Assembly: GCF_020171945.1 (NCBI RefSeq)
Contig: NZ_JAIVAP010000010.1
Coordinates: 103,237 to 167,236 of the forward strand
Direction of reading: 5' to 3'
Source: Bacillus infantis
Lineage (GTDB): Bacteria > Bacillota > Bacilli > Bacillales > Cytobacillaceae
Length of the DNA: 64,000 nucleotides
The number at the start of each line of letters is the position of its first letter. Within the stretch, counting starts at the first letter, position 1. A program made the translations under genes and the position numbers. The notes beneath the pieces were generated by a model. The model was not told where the DNA came from. It ran no database searches and was given only the letters and a program-made list of their open reading frames with translations. Of this stretch, positions 40,383-50,235 are shown in pieces.

Positions 40383-41135
40383 ATGGATGAGAATTTTTTT
40401 CAAAATGCCAATGAAGGCGGAGGAAGCCCGGAACAGCCTAAGGAAGATAAACCATCAGCCCTGATGGAGAAAATACAGCAGCTTGGCCAGACGAATGTGC
40501 CCCAGCTCCCGCAGGATACAACCATCCATTGTTTGACGATTGTCGGACAAATTGAAGGGCATCTTCAGCTGCCGCCGCAAAATAAAACGACGAAATATGA
40601 GCATCTGATCCCACAGATCGTCGCAATAGAGCAAAACCCTAAAATTGAAGGGCTGCTTGTTATCCTGAATACAGTGGGGGGAGACGTGGAGGCAGGACTG
40701 GCCATTTCTGAAATGCTTGCGTCCCTTTCTAAGCCGACCGTTTCAATCGTACTTGGAGGCGGCCATAGCATCGGTGTTCCGATTGCTGTATCCTGTGATT
40801 ATAGCTTTATTGCGGAAACGGCAACGATGACGATCCATCCAATCCGCCTGACAGGATTGGTCATCGGGGTGCCGCAGACTTTTGAATATCTGGACAAGAT
40901 GCAGGACAGGGTCATCAATTTTGTGACGGGGCATTCAAAGGTGTCAGAGCAGAATTTCAAGGATCTGATGTTTGCAAAAGGAAATCTGACCAGGGATATA
41001 GGAACGAATGTAGTCGGTGCAGATGCGGTCTCCTACGGTTTGATTGATGCAGTCGGCGGCGTCGGGCCTGCCCTTAAGAAGCTGAATGAGCTGATTGACC
41101 TGAACAAAGGCAAGGAAGAGGGGCTGGTGCAATGA
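40383..41135 (+). CDS. tepA: ClpP-like serine peptidase TepA
   Basis: A 250-residue ClpP/SppA-fold peptidase. The nucleophile is in [10 protein letters not shown] and the His in [24 protein letters not shown] is the oxyanion/turn region. The N-terminal 40 residues are polar and probably disordered. In B. subtilis TepA helps degrade small acid-soluble spore proteins during outgrowth. ATG 40383 lies 8 bp after AAAGGAG; a TTG at 40365 is inside that region. Stop overlaps ylzJ. Confidence 0.93.
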   Translation: MDENFFQNANEGGGSPEQPKEDKPSALMEKIQQLGQTNVPQLPQDTTIHCLTIVGQIEGHLQLPPQNKTTKYEHLIPQIVAIEQNPKIEGLLVILNTVGGDVEAGLAISEMLASLSKPTVSIVLGGGHSIGVPIAVSCDYSFIAETATMTIHPIRLTGLVIGVPQTFEYLDKMQDRVINFVTGHSKVSEQNFKDLMFAKGNLTRDIGTNVVGADAVSYGLIDAVGGVGPALKKLNELIDLNKGKEEGLVQ

Positions 41136-41350
41136 TTTTATACACATCGATGCCCCAGGAATTGATCTTCCAGCCGGAAGAAAGTGCATACAGCAGACAG
41201 AAATTCCTTTCTTTTGAAGGAATACCTGTGCTTGCTGAAGCTGTCGGGGATACGCCTCAGCAATATACAGTAATCAGAGTCATGAGCACAGACCCGAATC
41301 ATTTTCTGGATGAAAGATGCATGCCCGGCTCTAAAATTACAATAGTATAA
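41132..41350 (+). CDS. ylzJ: YlzJ-like protein
   Basis: A 72-residue protein of the YlzJ family ([38 protein letters not shown]). Start overlaps the tepA stop (ATGA), so it is translated with tepA and probably shares forespore expression. Function not known. Confidence 0.88.
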   Translation: MILYTSMPQELIFQPEESAYSRQKFLSFEGIPVLAEAVGDTPQQYTVIRVMSTDPNHFLDERCMPGSKITIV

Positions 41351-41368
41351 CCCAAAATTCGGGCTTTA

Positions 41369-41377
41369 TGCTATAAT
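41369..41377 (+). promoter_or_regulatory. Sigma-A promoter (extended -10) of spoIIIE
   Basis: TGCTATAAT, perfect extended -10; -35 weak. About 240 bp before the start codon. Confidence 0.6.
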
Positions 41378-41620
41378 ATTGTTATACTACTAAGAGCAGC
41401 CAGATGGCTGCTTTCCTTGTAATGCTTTGGCTTTCAAGGAAGAAGCGGGGCGGCCGGATTGCCGGGATGGGGAAAGGCAGTTCCGGTTTATGCTCCGCCT
41501 TTATAGGGCTCGGCAGTCTGCCGGGTTTTCTTTGTTTTTAAGGTGTGTGACGAATGTCTGCCGCATGTCAGCTAAGGCAATAATGAATCAGGATAGAAAT
41601 CTGCAGTACAGGGTGATGAA

Positions 41621-43978
41621 ATGGCAAAAAGAAAAAGAAGGCAATCGAAGAGCAAAGAAAAACTGAAAAAAACCGTTCAATATGAACTGACTGGATTGAT
41701 ACTGATTGCCCTGTCAGTGATTTCAATAGCAAAACTCGGGGCGGTCGGGACATCGATCGTCATGTTCTTCCGTTTTTTTATGGGAGAATGGTACATACTG
41801 GGGCTTCTGGGGATGGCTGTCTATGGAGGATATCTGATGTGGAAAAGGGAGCGGCCGTATCTTTTTCCTACAAAGCTGATGGGGCTGTACCTGATTATTG
41901 CCTCTATGCTGCTCCTTAGCCATGTGACACTTTTCCAGCTGCTTTCAAACGGCGGCAAGTTTGAAGATCCAAGCGTCATCGGCAACACATGGGAGCTATT
42001 CTGGATGGAGGCAGGCGGCGAAACGAGCACGACCGATCTCGGCGGCGGGATGATCGGCTCGGTGCTGTTCGCGATGTCTTACTTCTTGTTCGATGAAGCC
42101 GGCACAAAGCTGATTGCTGCTTTACTGATTATAATCGGTCTCGTGCTGCTGACCGGAAAGACCTTTGGTGAAGCGGCAGGCAAGCTGTTTATCTCCATTT
42201 GGGGCTTCATCAAGAAGCAATGGGCAGCGTTCCTGGAAGATATGAAGGAATCGAAGCGGAAGTTCCGTGAAAGAAGCGATGAGCGGAGGCAGAGGCAGGG
42301 AGAGCTTCGCCAGGCAGCCGAGGAGCGGGAGCCTGAACCGTCCGCCAATATTACCCAGCCGCCTCTGCCGGCTGAAGAAGAGCCTTCGCCTGAGCCGATC
42401 ATTTCAAGCTTCGCTGAGCGGGCTTACCAGCAGCAGCCAGAACCTGTGCAGGAAGCGGCAAAGCGGAAGTCCAAGCCGGGCGGCCAAGAGGCAGCAGAGG
42501 ATGAGTCTGCACCAGCCATCACTTTTACGGAAGTGGAGAATGTGGAGAATGTCGACTATGAGCTTCCTCCGCTGAGCCTCCTCACTATGCCGAGGCAGGC
42601 TGACCAGAGCGGTGAGTATGAACAGATACATGCCAATGCAGCCAAGCTTGAGCGCACCTTCCAGAGCTTTGGGGTCAAGGCCCGGGTCACACAAGTCCAC
42701 TTAGGGCCTGCTGTAACCAAATATGAGGTCCATCCTGATGTGGGCGTGAAGGTAAGCAAAATCGTAAGCTTGAGTGATGACCTGGCGCTTGCCCTTGCAG
42801 CAAAGGGAATCAGGATCGAGGCCCCGATTCCGGGCAAATCGGCGGTCGGGATTGAAGTGCCGAACACAGAGGTAGCAATGGTCTCCCTGCGTGAGGTGCT
42901 CGAATCCAAGCAGAACGACAGGCCGGACAGCAAGCTGATGATCGGCCTTGGGCGCGATATCACCGGTGAAGCTGTCCTGGCTGAGCTGAATAAGATGCCC
43001 CATCTGCTTGTTGCCGGGGCAACGGGCAGCGGGAAAAGTGTCTGCATCAATGGCATTATCACAAGCATCCTGATGCGCGCCAAGCCGCATGAAGTGAAAT
43101 TGATGATGATCGATCCGAAAATGGTCGAGCTGAATGTGTATAACGGTGCACCCCATCTGCTGGCACCTGTTGTCACCGACCCAAAGAAGGCTTCACAGGC
43201 GCTGAAAAAAGTGGTCAGTGAGATGGAACGGCGCTACGAATTATTTTCCCATACAGGGACCCGCAACATTGAAGGCTATAATGAGCATGTCAAACGGCAT
43301 AATGCAGAGGAAGAGGCACAGCAGCCCCTCCTGCCTTATATCGTCGTCATTGTGGACGAGCTGGCTGACCTGATGATGGTCGCATCTTCGGACGTTGAGG
43401 ATGCCATTACAAGGCTCGCACAGATGGCGAGGGCCGCAGGAATCCATTTGATCATCGCGACCCAGCGTCCATCTGTAGATGTAATAACAGGTGTCATCAA
43501 GGCGAATATTCCTTCAAGAATCGCTTTTGCAGTATCCTCCATGACTGATTCCAGGACCATCCTGGACATGGGAGGAGCAGAAAAGCTCCTTGGACGGGGG
43601 GATATGCTGTTCCTTCCTGTCGGCGCTTCTAAGCCGGTCAGGGTCCAGGGCGCCTTTCTTTCGGACGAAGAAGTTGAAGAGGTAGTCGATTTCGTCATTT
43701 CCCAGCAGAAGGCTCAGTATCAGGAAGAGATGATTCCTGATGATGTGCCAGAAACATCGGCAGAGGTTGATGACGATCTTTACGAAGAAGCTGTGGAGCT
43801 TATAGTGGAGATGCAGACTGCATCTGTCAGCATGCTTCAGAGGCGCTTCAGGATCGGCTATACCCGGGCGGCAAGGCTCATTGATGAAATGGAGCTGAGG
43901 GGGATAGTGGGACCCTACGAAGGCAGCAAGCCGAGGGCGGTCCTGGTTGCGAAGTCATCAGAGGAAGCAAGTTCTTAA
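41621..43978 (+). CDS. spoIIIE: DNA translocase SpoIIIE/FtsK
   Basis: A 785-residue septal DNA pump that moves the forespore chromosome at sporulation. N-terminal domain with four membrane helices (residues about 20-185), an acidic/Pro linker, and a motor domain with Walker [14 protein letters not shown], Walker [13 protein letters not shown] and [13 protein letters not shown]. The C-terminal gamma winged helix ([20 protein letters not shown]) reads oriented recognition sequences. Start ATG has AGGGTGATG upstream. Single gene flanked by its own promoter and terminator. Confidence 0.97.
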   Translation: MAKRKRRQSKSKEKLKKTVQYELTGLILIALSVISIAKLGAVGTSIVMFFRFFMGEWYILGLLGMAVYGGYLMWKRERPYLFPTKLMGLYLIIASMLLLSHVTLFQLLSNGGKFEDPSVIGNTWELFWMEAGGETSTTDLGGGMIGSVLFAMSYFLFDEAGTKLIAALLIIIGLVLLTGKTFGEAAGKLFISIWGFIKKQWAAFLEDMKESKRKFRERSDERRQRQGELRQAAEEREPEPSANITQPPLPAEEEPSPEPIISSFAERAYQQQPEPVQEAAKRKSKPGGQEAAEDESAPAITFTEVENVENVDYELPPLSLLTMPRQADQSGEYEQIHANAAKLERTFQSFGVKARVTQVHLGPAVTKYEVHPDVGVKVSKIVSLSDDLALALAAKGIRIEAPIPGKSAVGIEVPNTEVAMVSLREVLESKQNDRPDSKLMIGLGRDITGEAVLAELNKMPHLLVAGATGSGKSVCINGIITSILMRAKPHEVKLMMIDPKMVELNVYNGAPHLLAPVVTDPKKASQALKKVVSEMERRYELFSHTGTRNIEGYNEHVKRHNAEEEAQQPLLPYIVVIVDELADLMMVASSDVEDAITRLAQMARAAGIHLIIATQRPSVDVITGVIKANIPSRIAFAVSSMTDSRTILDMGGAEKLLGRGDMLFLPVGASKPVRVQGAFLSDEEVEEVVDFVISQQKAQYQEEMIPDDVPETSAEVDDDLYEEAVELIVEMQTASVSMLQRRFRIGYTRAARLIDEMELRGIVGPYEGSKPRAVLVAKSSEEASS

Positions 43979-43986
43979 GCAGATGA

Positions 43987-44016
43987 AAACCGGTCCAGGG
44001 GGGGCCGGTTTTTTTT
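43987..44016 (+). terminator. Intrinsic terminator after spoIIIE
   Basis: AAACCGG and CCGGTTT around a G-rich loop, followed by a T-run. Confidence 0.85.
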
Positions 44017-44061
44017 GTAAAAAAAAAGATAGCAGAACAGCAGTGAATAAGGTTATACTAT

Positions 44062-44075
44062 TAAAAGCGCTTTCA
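44062..44075 (+). promoter_or_regulatory. Catabolite responsive element (cre) 1
   Basis: TAAAAGCGCTTTCA, one base off the ideal cre. It sits just after a TATACT (44054-44059). Confidence 0.6.
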
Positions 44076-44160
44076 TAAAATGGAGGGCCGGCTTTATTTT
44101 TATAGTCAGCGAGTCTTGCAGAATGGAAATATCTTTAAATTAGTTAGGGAATAAATAACA

Positions 44161-44174
44161 GGAAAGCGCTTAAA
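44161..44174 (+). promoter_or_regulatory. Catabolite responsive element (cre) 2, weaker
   Basis: GGAAAGCGCTTAAA, three mismatches; 99 bp from the first site. Confidence 0.4.
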
Positions 44175-44301
44175 AAAGAATGATTTTTCCTGGTATTTCC
44201 GTTTCTGAATACGGTGATTTTTATGTGTTTTCTGATAAATGGTTTTAAACCACCTTTTTTCGACAAATTCTCGAAATTCTATTTATTTATTAAATAAAAA
44301 G

Positions 44302-44310
44302 TGTTATAGT
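44302..44310 (+). promoter_or_regulatory. Extended -10 promoter of the GntR gene
   Basis: TGTTATAGT (TG-N-TATAGT), about 75 bp before the start; the -35 region is only TTTATT. Confidence 0.6.
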
Positions 44311-44382
44311 ATTTTCGATTAGTAGGAATCATTAAACATCAGAGGTCTGATGTCTTGAGAAAAAAGGTTGGAGGAACCCTGC

Positions 44383-45108
44383 ATGTCAATTAAGTCAGAT
44401 AACCGGCATCTATACCTGCAAGTCATCGATCGATTAAAGCAGGACATTGAAGAGGGACTCTATAAAGAAAGAGAAAAGCTTCCTTCTGAATTTGACCTTG
44501 CAAAGCAGCTTGGAGTAAGCAGGGCTACACTGCGTGAAGCGCTCCGTATTCTTGAAGAAGAAAACGTGATTATCCGCAGGCATGGTGTAGGAACCTTTGT
44601 GAATGCAAAGCCTCTCTTCACTTCAGGGATCGAGCAGCTTAACAGCGTGACGAACATGATTCTGCAGGCAGGGATGAAACCAGGAACAGTTTTCTTAAGC
44701 TCAGTCACTCAGGGGCCTACCGAAGAGGATGTGCGCCGTTTCTCATGTTCGGCGGAGGAAGGGATTGTGGTTATCGAAAGGGTCAGGACAGCGAATGGGG
44801 AGCCTGTGGTCTACTGTGTGGACAAGCTGCCGGAAAAGATACTCCCGGAAAGCTTCACGCACGACCAGGAATCGATTTTTAATGTGCTCGAAGAAGAAGC
44901 CAATAAAAAAATCACCTATGCCGTTGCCCAGATTGAACCGATCGGCTATCACGAAAAGATTTCCCCGATCCTTGAATGTGAACCGGAAACTGCACTGCTT
45001 GTGTTAAAGCAGATGCATTACGACGAAATGGATGAACCGGTCCTCTATTCGGTGAATTATTTTAAGGCCGACAAGTTCAGCTTCCATGTCCTGCGCAGGA
45101 GAATATAA
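44383..45108 (+). CDS. ymfC: GntR-family regulator, HutC/UTRA type
   Basis: A 241-residue repressor-type regulator. The winged helix is residues ~5-70 ([36 protein letters not shown]); the ligand-binding UTRA domain runs from about 90 to the end. TTG 44368 lies before the GGAGG site, so ATG 44383 is used. It directly precedes the BMP lipoprotein gene, and the effector may be a nucleoside or sugar; that is inference. YmfC holds the same position after spoIIIE in B. subtilis. Confidence 0.85.
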   Translation: MSIKSDNRHLYLQVIDRLKQDIEEGLYKEREKLPSEFDLAKQLGVSRATLREALRILEEENVIIRRHGVGTFVNAKPLFTSGIEQLNSVTNMILQAGMKPGTVFLSSVTQGPTEEDVRRFSCSAEEGIVVIERVRTANGEPVVYCVDKLPEKILPESFTHDQESIFNVLEEEANKKITYAVAQIEPIGYHEKISPILECEPETALLVLKQMHYDEMDEPVLYSVNYFKADKFSFHVLRRRI

Positions 45109-45197
45109 TTTTTTTGCGGATATGAAAGCGAAAACAAATCTGTTTTTCAGAATATTCCTGCTAAAATTTCAAACAAATTCCTTGGGGGGTACAAACC

Positions 45198-46295
45198 TTG
45201 AAAAAGCGTAAATTTGGTTTGGCGCTGTCACTTGTTCTTGCAGCCGGCACAATTCTTGGTGCATGCGGAAACAATGATGAAAAAGACAATGCAGCTGGTG
45301 AAGGCGGAAAAGAAAAAGAAAAAGCATTCTCTGTTGCAATGGTAACTGATGTCGGCGGTGTTGATGATAAATCATTCAACCAATCTGCCTGGGAAGGTCT
45401 TAAGGCATTTGGTGAAGAAAACGGCCTTGAAAAAGGCAAAGGCGGCTATGACTATCTGCAGTCACAATCAGATGCTGACTACGCTACAAACCTGAACAAC
45501 CTGGTTCGTCAGGACTTTGACCTTGTTTTCGGAATTGGTTTCATGATGCAGGGAGCAGTTGATGAAATCGCTCAGCAGCAGAAAGATGCACACTTCGCGA
45601 TCGTTGATGCAGAAGTTCAGCAGCCTAATGTTGCAAGCATCCTGTTTAAAGAACAAGAAGCTTCTTTCCTTGCTGGAATCGCAGCAGGTTTAACAACTAA
45701 ATCAAATAAAATCGGCTTCATCGGCGGTATCGAAGGAGCAGTTATCGAGCGCTTTGAATCCGGCTTCCTTGCAGGTGTACAGGCGATCAACCCTGAAGCA
45801 CAAGTAGATGTACAGTACGCTGGCGCATTTGATAAAGCAGAGCTTGGCCAAACGATTGCAGCTAAGATGTACTCTTCTGGAGCAGATGTTATTTTCCACG
45901 CTGCCGGAGGAACTGGAAACGGACTATTCAAAGAAGCCCGCGACCTTAAGCAGAAAGATCCTTCTAAAGAAATCTGGGCAATCGGCGTTGACTCCGACCA
46001 GACAGCTGAAGGTGTTGTCGGCGACCATAACGTCATCATCACTTCTGCACTTAAGCGCGTTGACAATGCTGTGAAAGACCTTTCAACTAAAGCTATGGAA
46101 GGCAACTTCCCTGGCGGCGAAATCACTACTTACGGACTGGCTGAAGACGGTGTAGGCCTTGCAGAGATCAATGACGAAGTTTCTGCGAAAGCCGATATCG
46201 AAGCTGCTGTAACTGAGTGGCAGGATAAAATCAAGAGCGGCGACGTTGTTGTACCTGGTACAAGAGCTGAGCTGGAAAACTTCAAGGCTGAATAA
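45198..46295 (+). CDS. nupN: BMP-family nucleoside-binding lipoprotein
   Basis: A 365-residue substrate-binding lipoprotein of the BmpA/Med family. Lipobox ILGAC gives Cys23 as the lipidated residue, after a basic N-terminus and hydrophobic core. Family motifs: [55 protein letters not shown] start with GGGGGG upstream. It has codon bias of an abundant protein, and a terminator after it probably keeps ATPase and permease mRNA lower. Nucleoside (guanosine-type) substrate inferred from NupNOPQ. Confidence 0.9.
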   Translation: MKKRKFGLALSLVLAAGTILGACGNNDEKDNAAGEGGKEKEKAFSVAMVTDVGGVDDKSFNQSAWEGLKAFGEENGLEKGKGGYDYLQSQSDADYATNLNNLVRQDFDLVFGIGFMMQGAVDEIAQQQKDAHFAIVDAEVQQPNVASILFKEQEASFLAGIAAGLTTKSNKIGFIGGIEGAVIERFESGFLAGVQAINPEAQVDVQYAGAFDKAELGQTIAAKMYSSGADVIFHAAGGTGNGLFKEARDLKQKDPSKEIWAIGVDSDQTAEGVVGDHNVIITSALKRVDNAVKDLSTKAMEGNFPGGEITTYGLAEDGVGLAEINDEVSAKADIEAAVTEWQDKIKSGDVVVPGTRAELENFKAE

Positions 46296-46298
46296 TAC

Positions 46299-46340
46299 AA
46301 AAGGGAATAAGGGGGTTGTATGGCCCACTTATTCCTTTTT
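46299..46340 (+). terminator. Intrinsic terminator/attenuator after nupN
   Basis: AAAGGGAATAAG and CTTATTCCTTT with a 16-nt loop and T-run. Confidence 0.8.
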
Positions 46341-46469
46341 AATGCAAATCTGCAGGCTGGAACATTAATTGAAGAGCAGAATGCTTCTGCCTTTCACTTA
46401 GTGTTTTAGATTATCTTCTCTGAAATATAGATGTTTAAGAAACCTTGAAAACCGGAATGCAAAAACGCA

Positions 46470-46502
46470 GGCCGGAGGAATCGGCCCCGGCCGGATTTTT
46501 TT
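46470..46502 (+). terminator. Second terminator-like hairpin before nupO
   Basis: GGCCGG and CCGGCC (an inner CGGCC/GGCCG fold competes), followed by ATTTTTTT. Confidence 0.7.
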
Positions 46503-46566
46503 ACAGCTTCTAAGGTATGACCTCTTACTACTATATTTTCTATTAATTTGTGCGAGGAGTGGAAGA

Positions 46567-48102
46567 ATGGAATACGTTATTGAAATGCTCAATATCCGCA
46601 AAGAATTTCCGGGCATCGTCGCAAACGACAATATTACTCTTCAATTGAAGAAGGGTGAGATCCATGCTCTCTTAGGTGAGAATGGTGCAGGGAAATCGAC
46701 GCTGATGAACGTGCTGTTTGGCCTCTATCAGCCTGAAAAAGGTGAAATCCGTGTCAACGGAAAGCCAGTCAGCATCACAAACCCGAACATAGCCAATGAC
46801 CTTGGCATCGGGATGGTCCATCAGCACTTCATGCTGGTCGACACGTTTACAGTCACTGAAAATATCATTCTCGGAAAAGAAACAACCACCGCCGGCAGAA
46901 TCGATATTAAAAAAGCTGAACAGGAAGTAAGGGAAATCTCTGAGCGCTACGGCTTATCTGTAGATCCCCAGGCAAAGATATCCGATATTTCTGTAGGGAT
47001 GCAGCAGCGTGTTGAAATCCTGAAGACGTTATACCGCGGAGCCGAAATCCTGATCTTTGATGAGCCCACCGCTGTTCTTACTCCGCAGGAAATCGGCGAG
47101 CTTATCCAGATTTTCCGGACATTGATCAAGGAAGGCAAATCCATTATCCTGATCACGCACAAGCTGAAAGAAATCATGGAGGTCTGTGACAGGGTTACGG
47201 TCATCCGCAAAGGCGTTGGCATCGGCACAGTTAACGTAAGCGAGACAGATCCCAATGCGCTGGCAAGCCTGATGGTCGGACGTGAAGTTACGTTCAAGAC
47301 CGAAAAGAAGGCTGCAGATCCGAAAGAGGTTGCATTTGAGATCAATGGACTTACTGTTAAGGATTCCAGGGGCGTCCCTGTTGTAAACAATCTCAATTTA
47401 AAGATAAAAGCAGGCGAAATTGTCGGGATTGCCGGTGTTGACGGCAATGGACAATCAGAACTGATCGAAGCGATCACCGGACTGAGAAAAGCAGAGGGCG
47501 GCACCATCAGCCTGAATGGCAAGGATATCAGAAATCTGTCTCCGAGGAAGATCACTGAAAGCGGGATTGGCCATATCCCTCAGGACAGGCATAAGCACGG
47601 TCTGGTGCTCGATTTCCCGATCGGCGATAATATCGTACTGCAGACATACTACAAAAAGCCTTTCTCCAAATTCGGTGTATTGAATTTTAAAGAAATTTAC
47701 GATAAGGCCCGCAAACTGATAAAAGAATATGATGTCAGAACGCCGACTGAATATACAGAGGCGAGGGCATTGTCAGGCGGAAATCAGCAAAAAGCGATCA
47801 TCGGCCGTGAAATTGACCGCGACCCTGATTTGCTCATCGCTGCCCAGCCGACAAGGGGGCTTGATGTAGGGGCCATCGAATTCATCCATAAGCGCCTGAT
47901 CGAGCAGCGTGATAACGGGAAAGCCGTTCTGCTTCTTTCTTTCGAGCTGGATGAAATCATGAATGTCAGCGACCGTATTGCCGTTATTTACGAAGGCGGG
48001 ATTGTAGCGGTTGTAGATCCGGCTGAAACGACTGAGCAGGAGCTTGGGCTGCTGATGGCAGGGTCGAAAAGAAAGGAAGCGGGTGAAAAGTCTAATGTCT
48101 AG
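46567..48102 (+). CDS. nupO: Nucleoside ABC transporter ATP-binding protein
   Basis: A 511-residue protein with two fused ABC domains. First half: Walker A GENGAGKST, signature SVGMQQRVEI, Walker B LIFDEPTAV. Second half: Walker A GVDGNGQSE, signature LSGGNQQKA and AAQPTRGLD, where the usual catalytic Glu is replaced by Gln, a normal feature of this RbsA/BmpD-like family. Ribosome binding site GAGGAG upstream. Stop overlaps the nupP start region. Confidence 0.93.
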   Translation: MEYVIEMLNIRKEFPGIVANDNITLQLKKGEIHALLGENGAGKSTLMNVLFGLYQPEKGEIRVNGKPVSITNPNIANDLGIGMVHQHFMLVDTFTVTENIILGKETTTAGRIDIKKAEQEVREISERYGLSVDPQAKISDISVGMQQRVEILKTLYRGAEILIFDEPTAVLTPQEIGELIQIFRTLIKEGKSIILITHKLKEIMEVCDRVTVIRKGVGIGTVNVSETDPNALASLMVGREVTFKTEKKAADPKEVAFEINGLTVKDSRGVPVVNNLNLKIKAGEIVGIAGVDGNGQSELIEAITGLRKAEGGTISLNGKDIRNLSPRKITESGIGHIPQDRHKHGLVLDFPIGDNIVLQTYYKKPFSKFGVLNFKEIYDKARKLIKEYDVRTPTEYTEARALSGGNQQKAIIGREIDRDPDLLIAAQPTRGLDVGAIEFIHKRLIEQRDNGKAVLLLSFELDEIMNVSDRIAVIYEGGIVAVVDPAETTEQELGLLMAGSKRKEAGEKSNV

Positions 48103-49144
48103 TCGTTTGAAAAATATAATGGTTCCTTTAATAGCCGTTCTGCTTGGAGTTGTTGTCGGCACCATCATCATGATTGCGACCGGCTATGATGCGGTTGCAG
48201 GTTATACAGCATTATGGAACGGAGCATTTGGCGAGGTGTACTACACTGGTGAGGTAGTCCGCCAGGTAACGCCATATATACTGGCAGGTTTGGCGGTTGC
48301 GTTTGCATTCAGGACTGGGCTGTTCAATATAGGTGTCGAAGGGCAGCTGATTGTCGGATGGCTTGCCGCTGTCTGGGTCGGCCTGGCTTTTGATGATCTC
48401 CCTAAGTTCATTCACCTTCCGCTTGCTGTACTGGCTGCAGCGGCTGCAGGTGCACTATGGGCCTTCATCCCAGGCCTGCTGAAGGCTAAGTTCAAGGTTC
48501 ACGAAGTTATCGTAACCATCATGATGAACTATATCGCCTTGCATGTAACAAACTATATTGTCCGATCAGTATTGACTGACAATGCGGACAGAACTGAAAA
48601 TATTGCAGATTCGGCTTCTCTGAGATCGCCTTTCTTTGAAAGCATCACAGACTATTCCAGGCTTCACTGGGGGATTTTGATTGCAATCGTTTGTGTGTTC
48701 ATTATGTGGTTCCTGCTTGAGAAGACTTCAAAAGGATATGAACTGAAAGCAGTAGGATTCAACCAGCATGCTTCCCAGTATGCCGGAATGAATGTAAGTT
48801 CCAATATTATTTTATCTATGGTCATTTCTGGTGCTTTTGCCGGGCTTGCCGGAGCCATGGAAGGTCTTGGCACCTTCGGCTATGCTGCAATCAAAGGCGG
48901 CTTCACCGGCGTCGGCTTTGACGGGATCGCGGTTGCGCTTCTTGGGGCAAACGGTCCGATCGGTATCGTATTTGCCGCTATCCTGTTCGGCGGCCTTAAA
49001 GTAGGGGCACTGAATATGCCTCTTGAGGCTGGAGTGCCGAATGAACTGGTAGATATCATCATCGCGCTGATTGTATTCTTCGTAGCAGCCAGCTACATGA
49101 TTCGCATCGTCATCGATAAGTTTGGCAAGAAGGGGGTGAAATAA
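48095..49144 (+). CDS. nupP: Nucleoside ABC transporter permease
   Basis: A 349-residue polytopic membrane permease of the BPD_transp_2 family, with about 8-10 hydrophobic segments. VAFAFRTGLFNIGVEGQL and GLAGAMEGLG are typical. Two starts are possible (GTG 48083, ATG 48095); ATG 48095 follows GGGTGA by 8 bp and fits the family N-terminus. It overlaps nupO by 8 bp and abuts nupQ with no gap. Confidence 0.92.
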   Translation: MSSRLKNIMVPLIAVLLGVVVGTIIMIATGYDAVAGYTALWNGAFGEVYYTGEVVRQVTPYILAGLAVAFAFRTGLFNIGVEGQLIVGWLAAVWVGLAFDDLPKFIHLPLAVLAAAAAGALWAFIPGLLKAKFKVHEVIVTIMMNYIALHVTNYIVRSVLTDNADRTENIADSASLRSPFFESITDYSRLHWGILIAIVCVFIMWFLLEKTSKGYELKAVGFNQHASQYAGMNVSSNIILSMVISGAFAGLAGAMEGLGTFGYAAIKGGFTGVGFDGIAVALLGANGPIGIVFAAILFGGLKVGALNMPLEAGVPNELVDIIIALIVFFVAASYMIRIVIDKFGKKGVK

Positions 49145-50104
49145 GTGGGCTTTATGGATATTTTGCTGATCATTGTTCCTTCCACGCTTTTATGGGCGGC
49201 ACCGCTTATTTTCACTGCATTGGGCGGAAATTTCTCTGAGCGCTCCGGTGTTGTCAACATCGGACTCGAAGGGCTAATGGTTATAGGAGCGTTCACTGCA
49301 ATCGTATTTAACCTGACATTTGTTGATTCTCTGGGAAAAGCAACTCCATGGCTCGCTTTGGTTGCAGCGCTGGTTGTGGGCGGACTGTTTGCCCTTATCC
49401 ATGCGGTAGCCTCCATCACGTTCCGTGCTGATCAGACCGTTTCCGGGGTTGCCATCAACCTGCTGGCTATCGGACTGGCATTATTCCTTGTCAAGTTCAT
49501 CTATGATAAAGGGCAGACAGATATCATCCAGGTGGGCTTCAGCAAGGTCGATATACCTTTATTAAGCGATATACCATTCATAGGGGAAGTCCTTTTCTCC
49601 AATACCTATTACACATCCTTTGTCGCTATCATCGTTGCTTTCATCGCATGGTATGTGATGTTCAAAACGCCATTCGGACTCCGTCTCAGATCAGTCGGTG
49701 AACATCCGATGGCTGCTGATACGATGGGGATCAATGTGACAAGAATGCGTTATATCGGCGTAGTCATCTCAGGTGCGCTGGCAGGTGTCGGCGGCGGTGT
49801 ATATGCCCAGTCAATTTCCTCTGACTTCGGGCACGCTACCATCAGCGGGCAGGGCTTTATGGCTTTGGCGGCATTGATCTTCGGAAAATGGCATCCGCTT
49901 GGTGCAATGGGTGCTGCTTTGTTCTTCGGCTTTGCCCAAAGCTTGAGCATTGTAGGCTCAAGCCTGCCGCTGCTTGAGAACATCCCGAATGTTTATCTGC
50001 TGATTGCGCCATATGTCCTGACAATCCTGGCATTGACAGGCTTCATAGGCCGCGCAGATGCACCAAAGGCACTCGGTACTCCATATATAAAAGGAAAAAG
50101 ATAA
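49145..50104 (+). CDS. nupQ: Nucleoside ABC transporter permease
   Basis: A 319-residue second permease of the same transporter. APLIFTALGGNFSERSGVVN and IGLEGLMVIGAF are the family signature near the N-terminus; GALAGVGGGVYAQ and GFMALAALIFGKWHP follow. GTG start directly after the nupP stop, with GGGGGTG upstream. Terminator at 50113 closes the operon. Confidence 0.92.
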   Translation: MGFMDILLIIVPSTLLWAAPLIFTALGGNFSERSGVVNIGLEGLMVIGAFTAIVFNLTFVDSLGKATPWLALVAALVVGGLFALIHAVASITFRADQTVSGVAINLLAIGLALFLVKFIYDKGQTDIIQVGFSKVDIPLLSDIPFIGEVLFSNTYYTSFVAIIVAFIAWYVMFKTPFGLRLRSVGEHPMAADTMGINVTRMRYIGVVISGALAGVGGGVYAQSISSDFGHATISGQGFMALAALIFGKWHPLGAMGAALFFGFAQSLSIVGSSLPLLENIPNVYLLIAPYVLTILALTGFIGRADAPKALGTPYIKGKR

Positions 50105-50112
50105 TAATACTG

Positions 50113-50138
50113 AACCCGGTCATGCAGACCGGGTTTTT
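50113..50138 (+). terminator. Intrinsic terminator after nupQ
   Basis: AACCCGGT, CATGCAG, ACCGGGTT, TTT. Confidence 0.9.
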
Positions 50139-50165
50139 CTGTGAATTAAAAATTAACTGAATAGA

Positions 50166-50194
50166 TTGACTCTTGGAAAAAACTGCCTTAAAAT
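50166..50194 (+). promoter_or_regulatory. Sigma-A promoter of the GGDEF gene
   Basis: TTGACT, 17 bp, TAAAAT. Confidence 0.75.
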
Positions 50195-50235
50195 TAAATA
50201 GTTAATATTCTATCATTTCTGATCGGGGCCGTCAT

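Larger units (their letters stand above)
44017..44382 (+). promoter_or_regulatory. Regulatory spacer before the GntR gene
   Basis: No gene. AT-rich; holds two cre-like sites, an inverted repeat TTTCGA/TCGAAA at about 44258-44276 and an extended -10 at 44302. Confidence 0.55.

Noticed and set aside
44256..44280. CodY box before the GntR gene
   Set aside because: The TTTCGA/TCGAAA region matches the CodY consensus in only about 10 of 15 positions; kept as a plain inverted repeat.
46296..46566. Purine riboswitch before nupO
   Set aside because: Only two terminator-like hairpins are seen; none of the conserved purine-aptamer wording is present.
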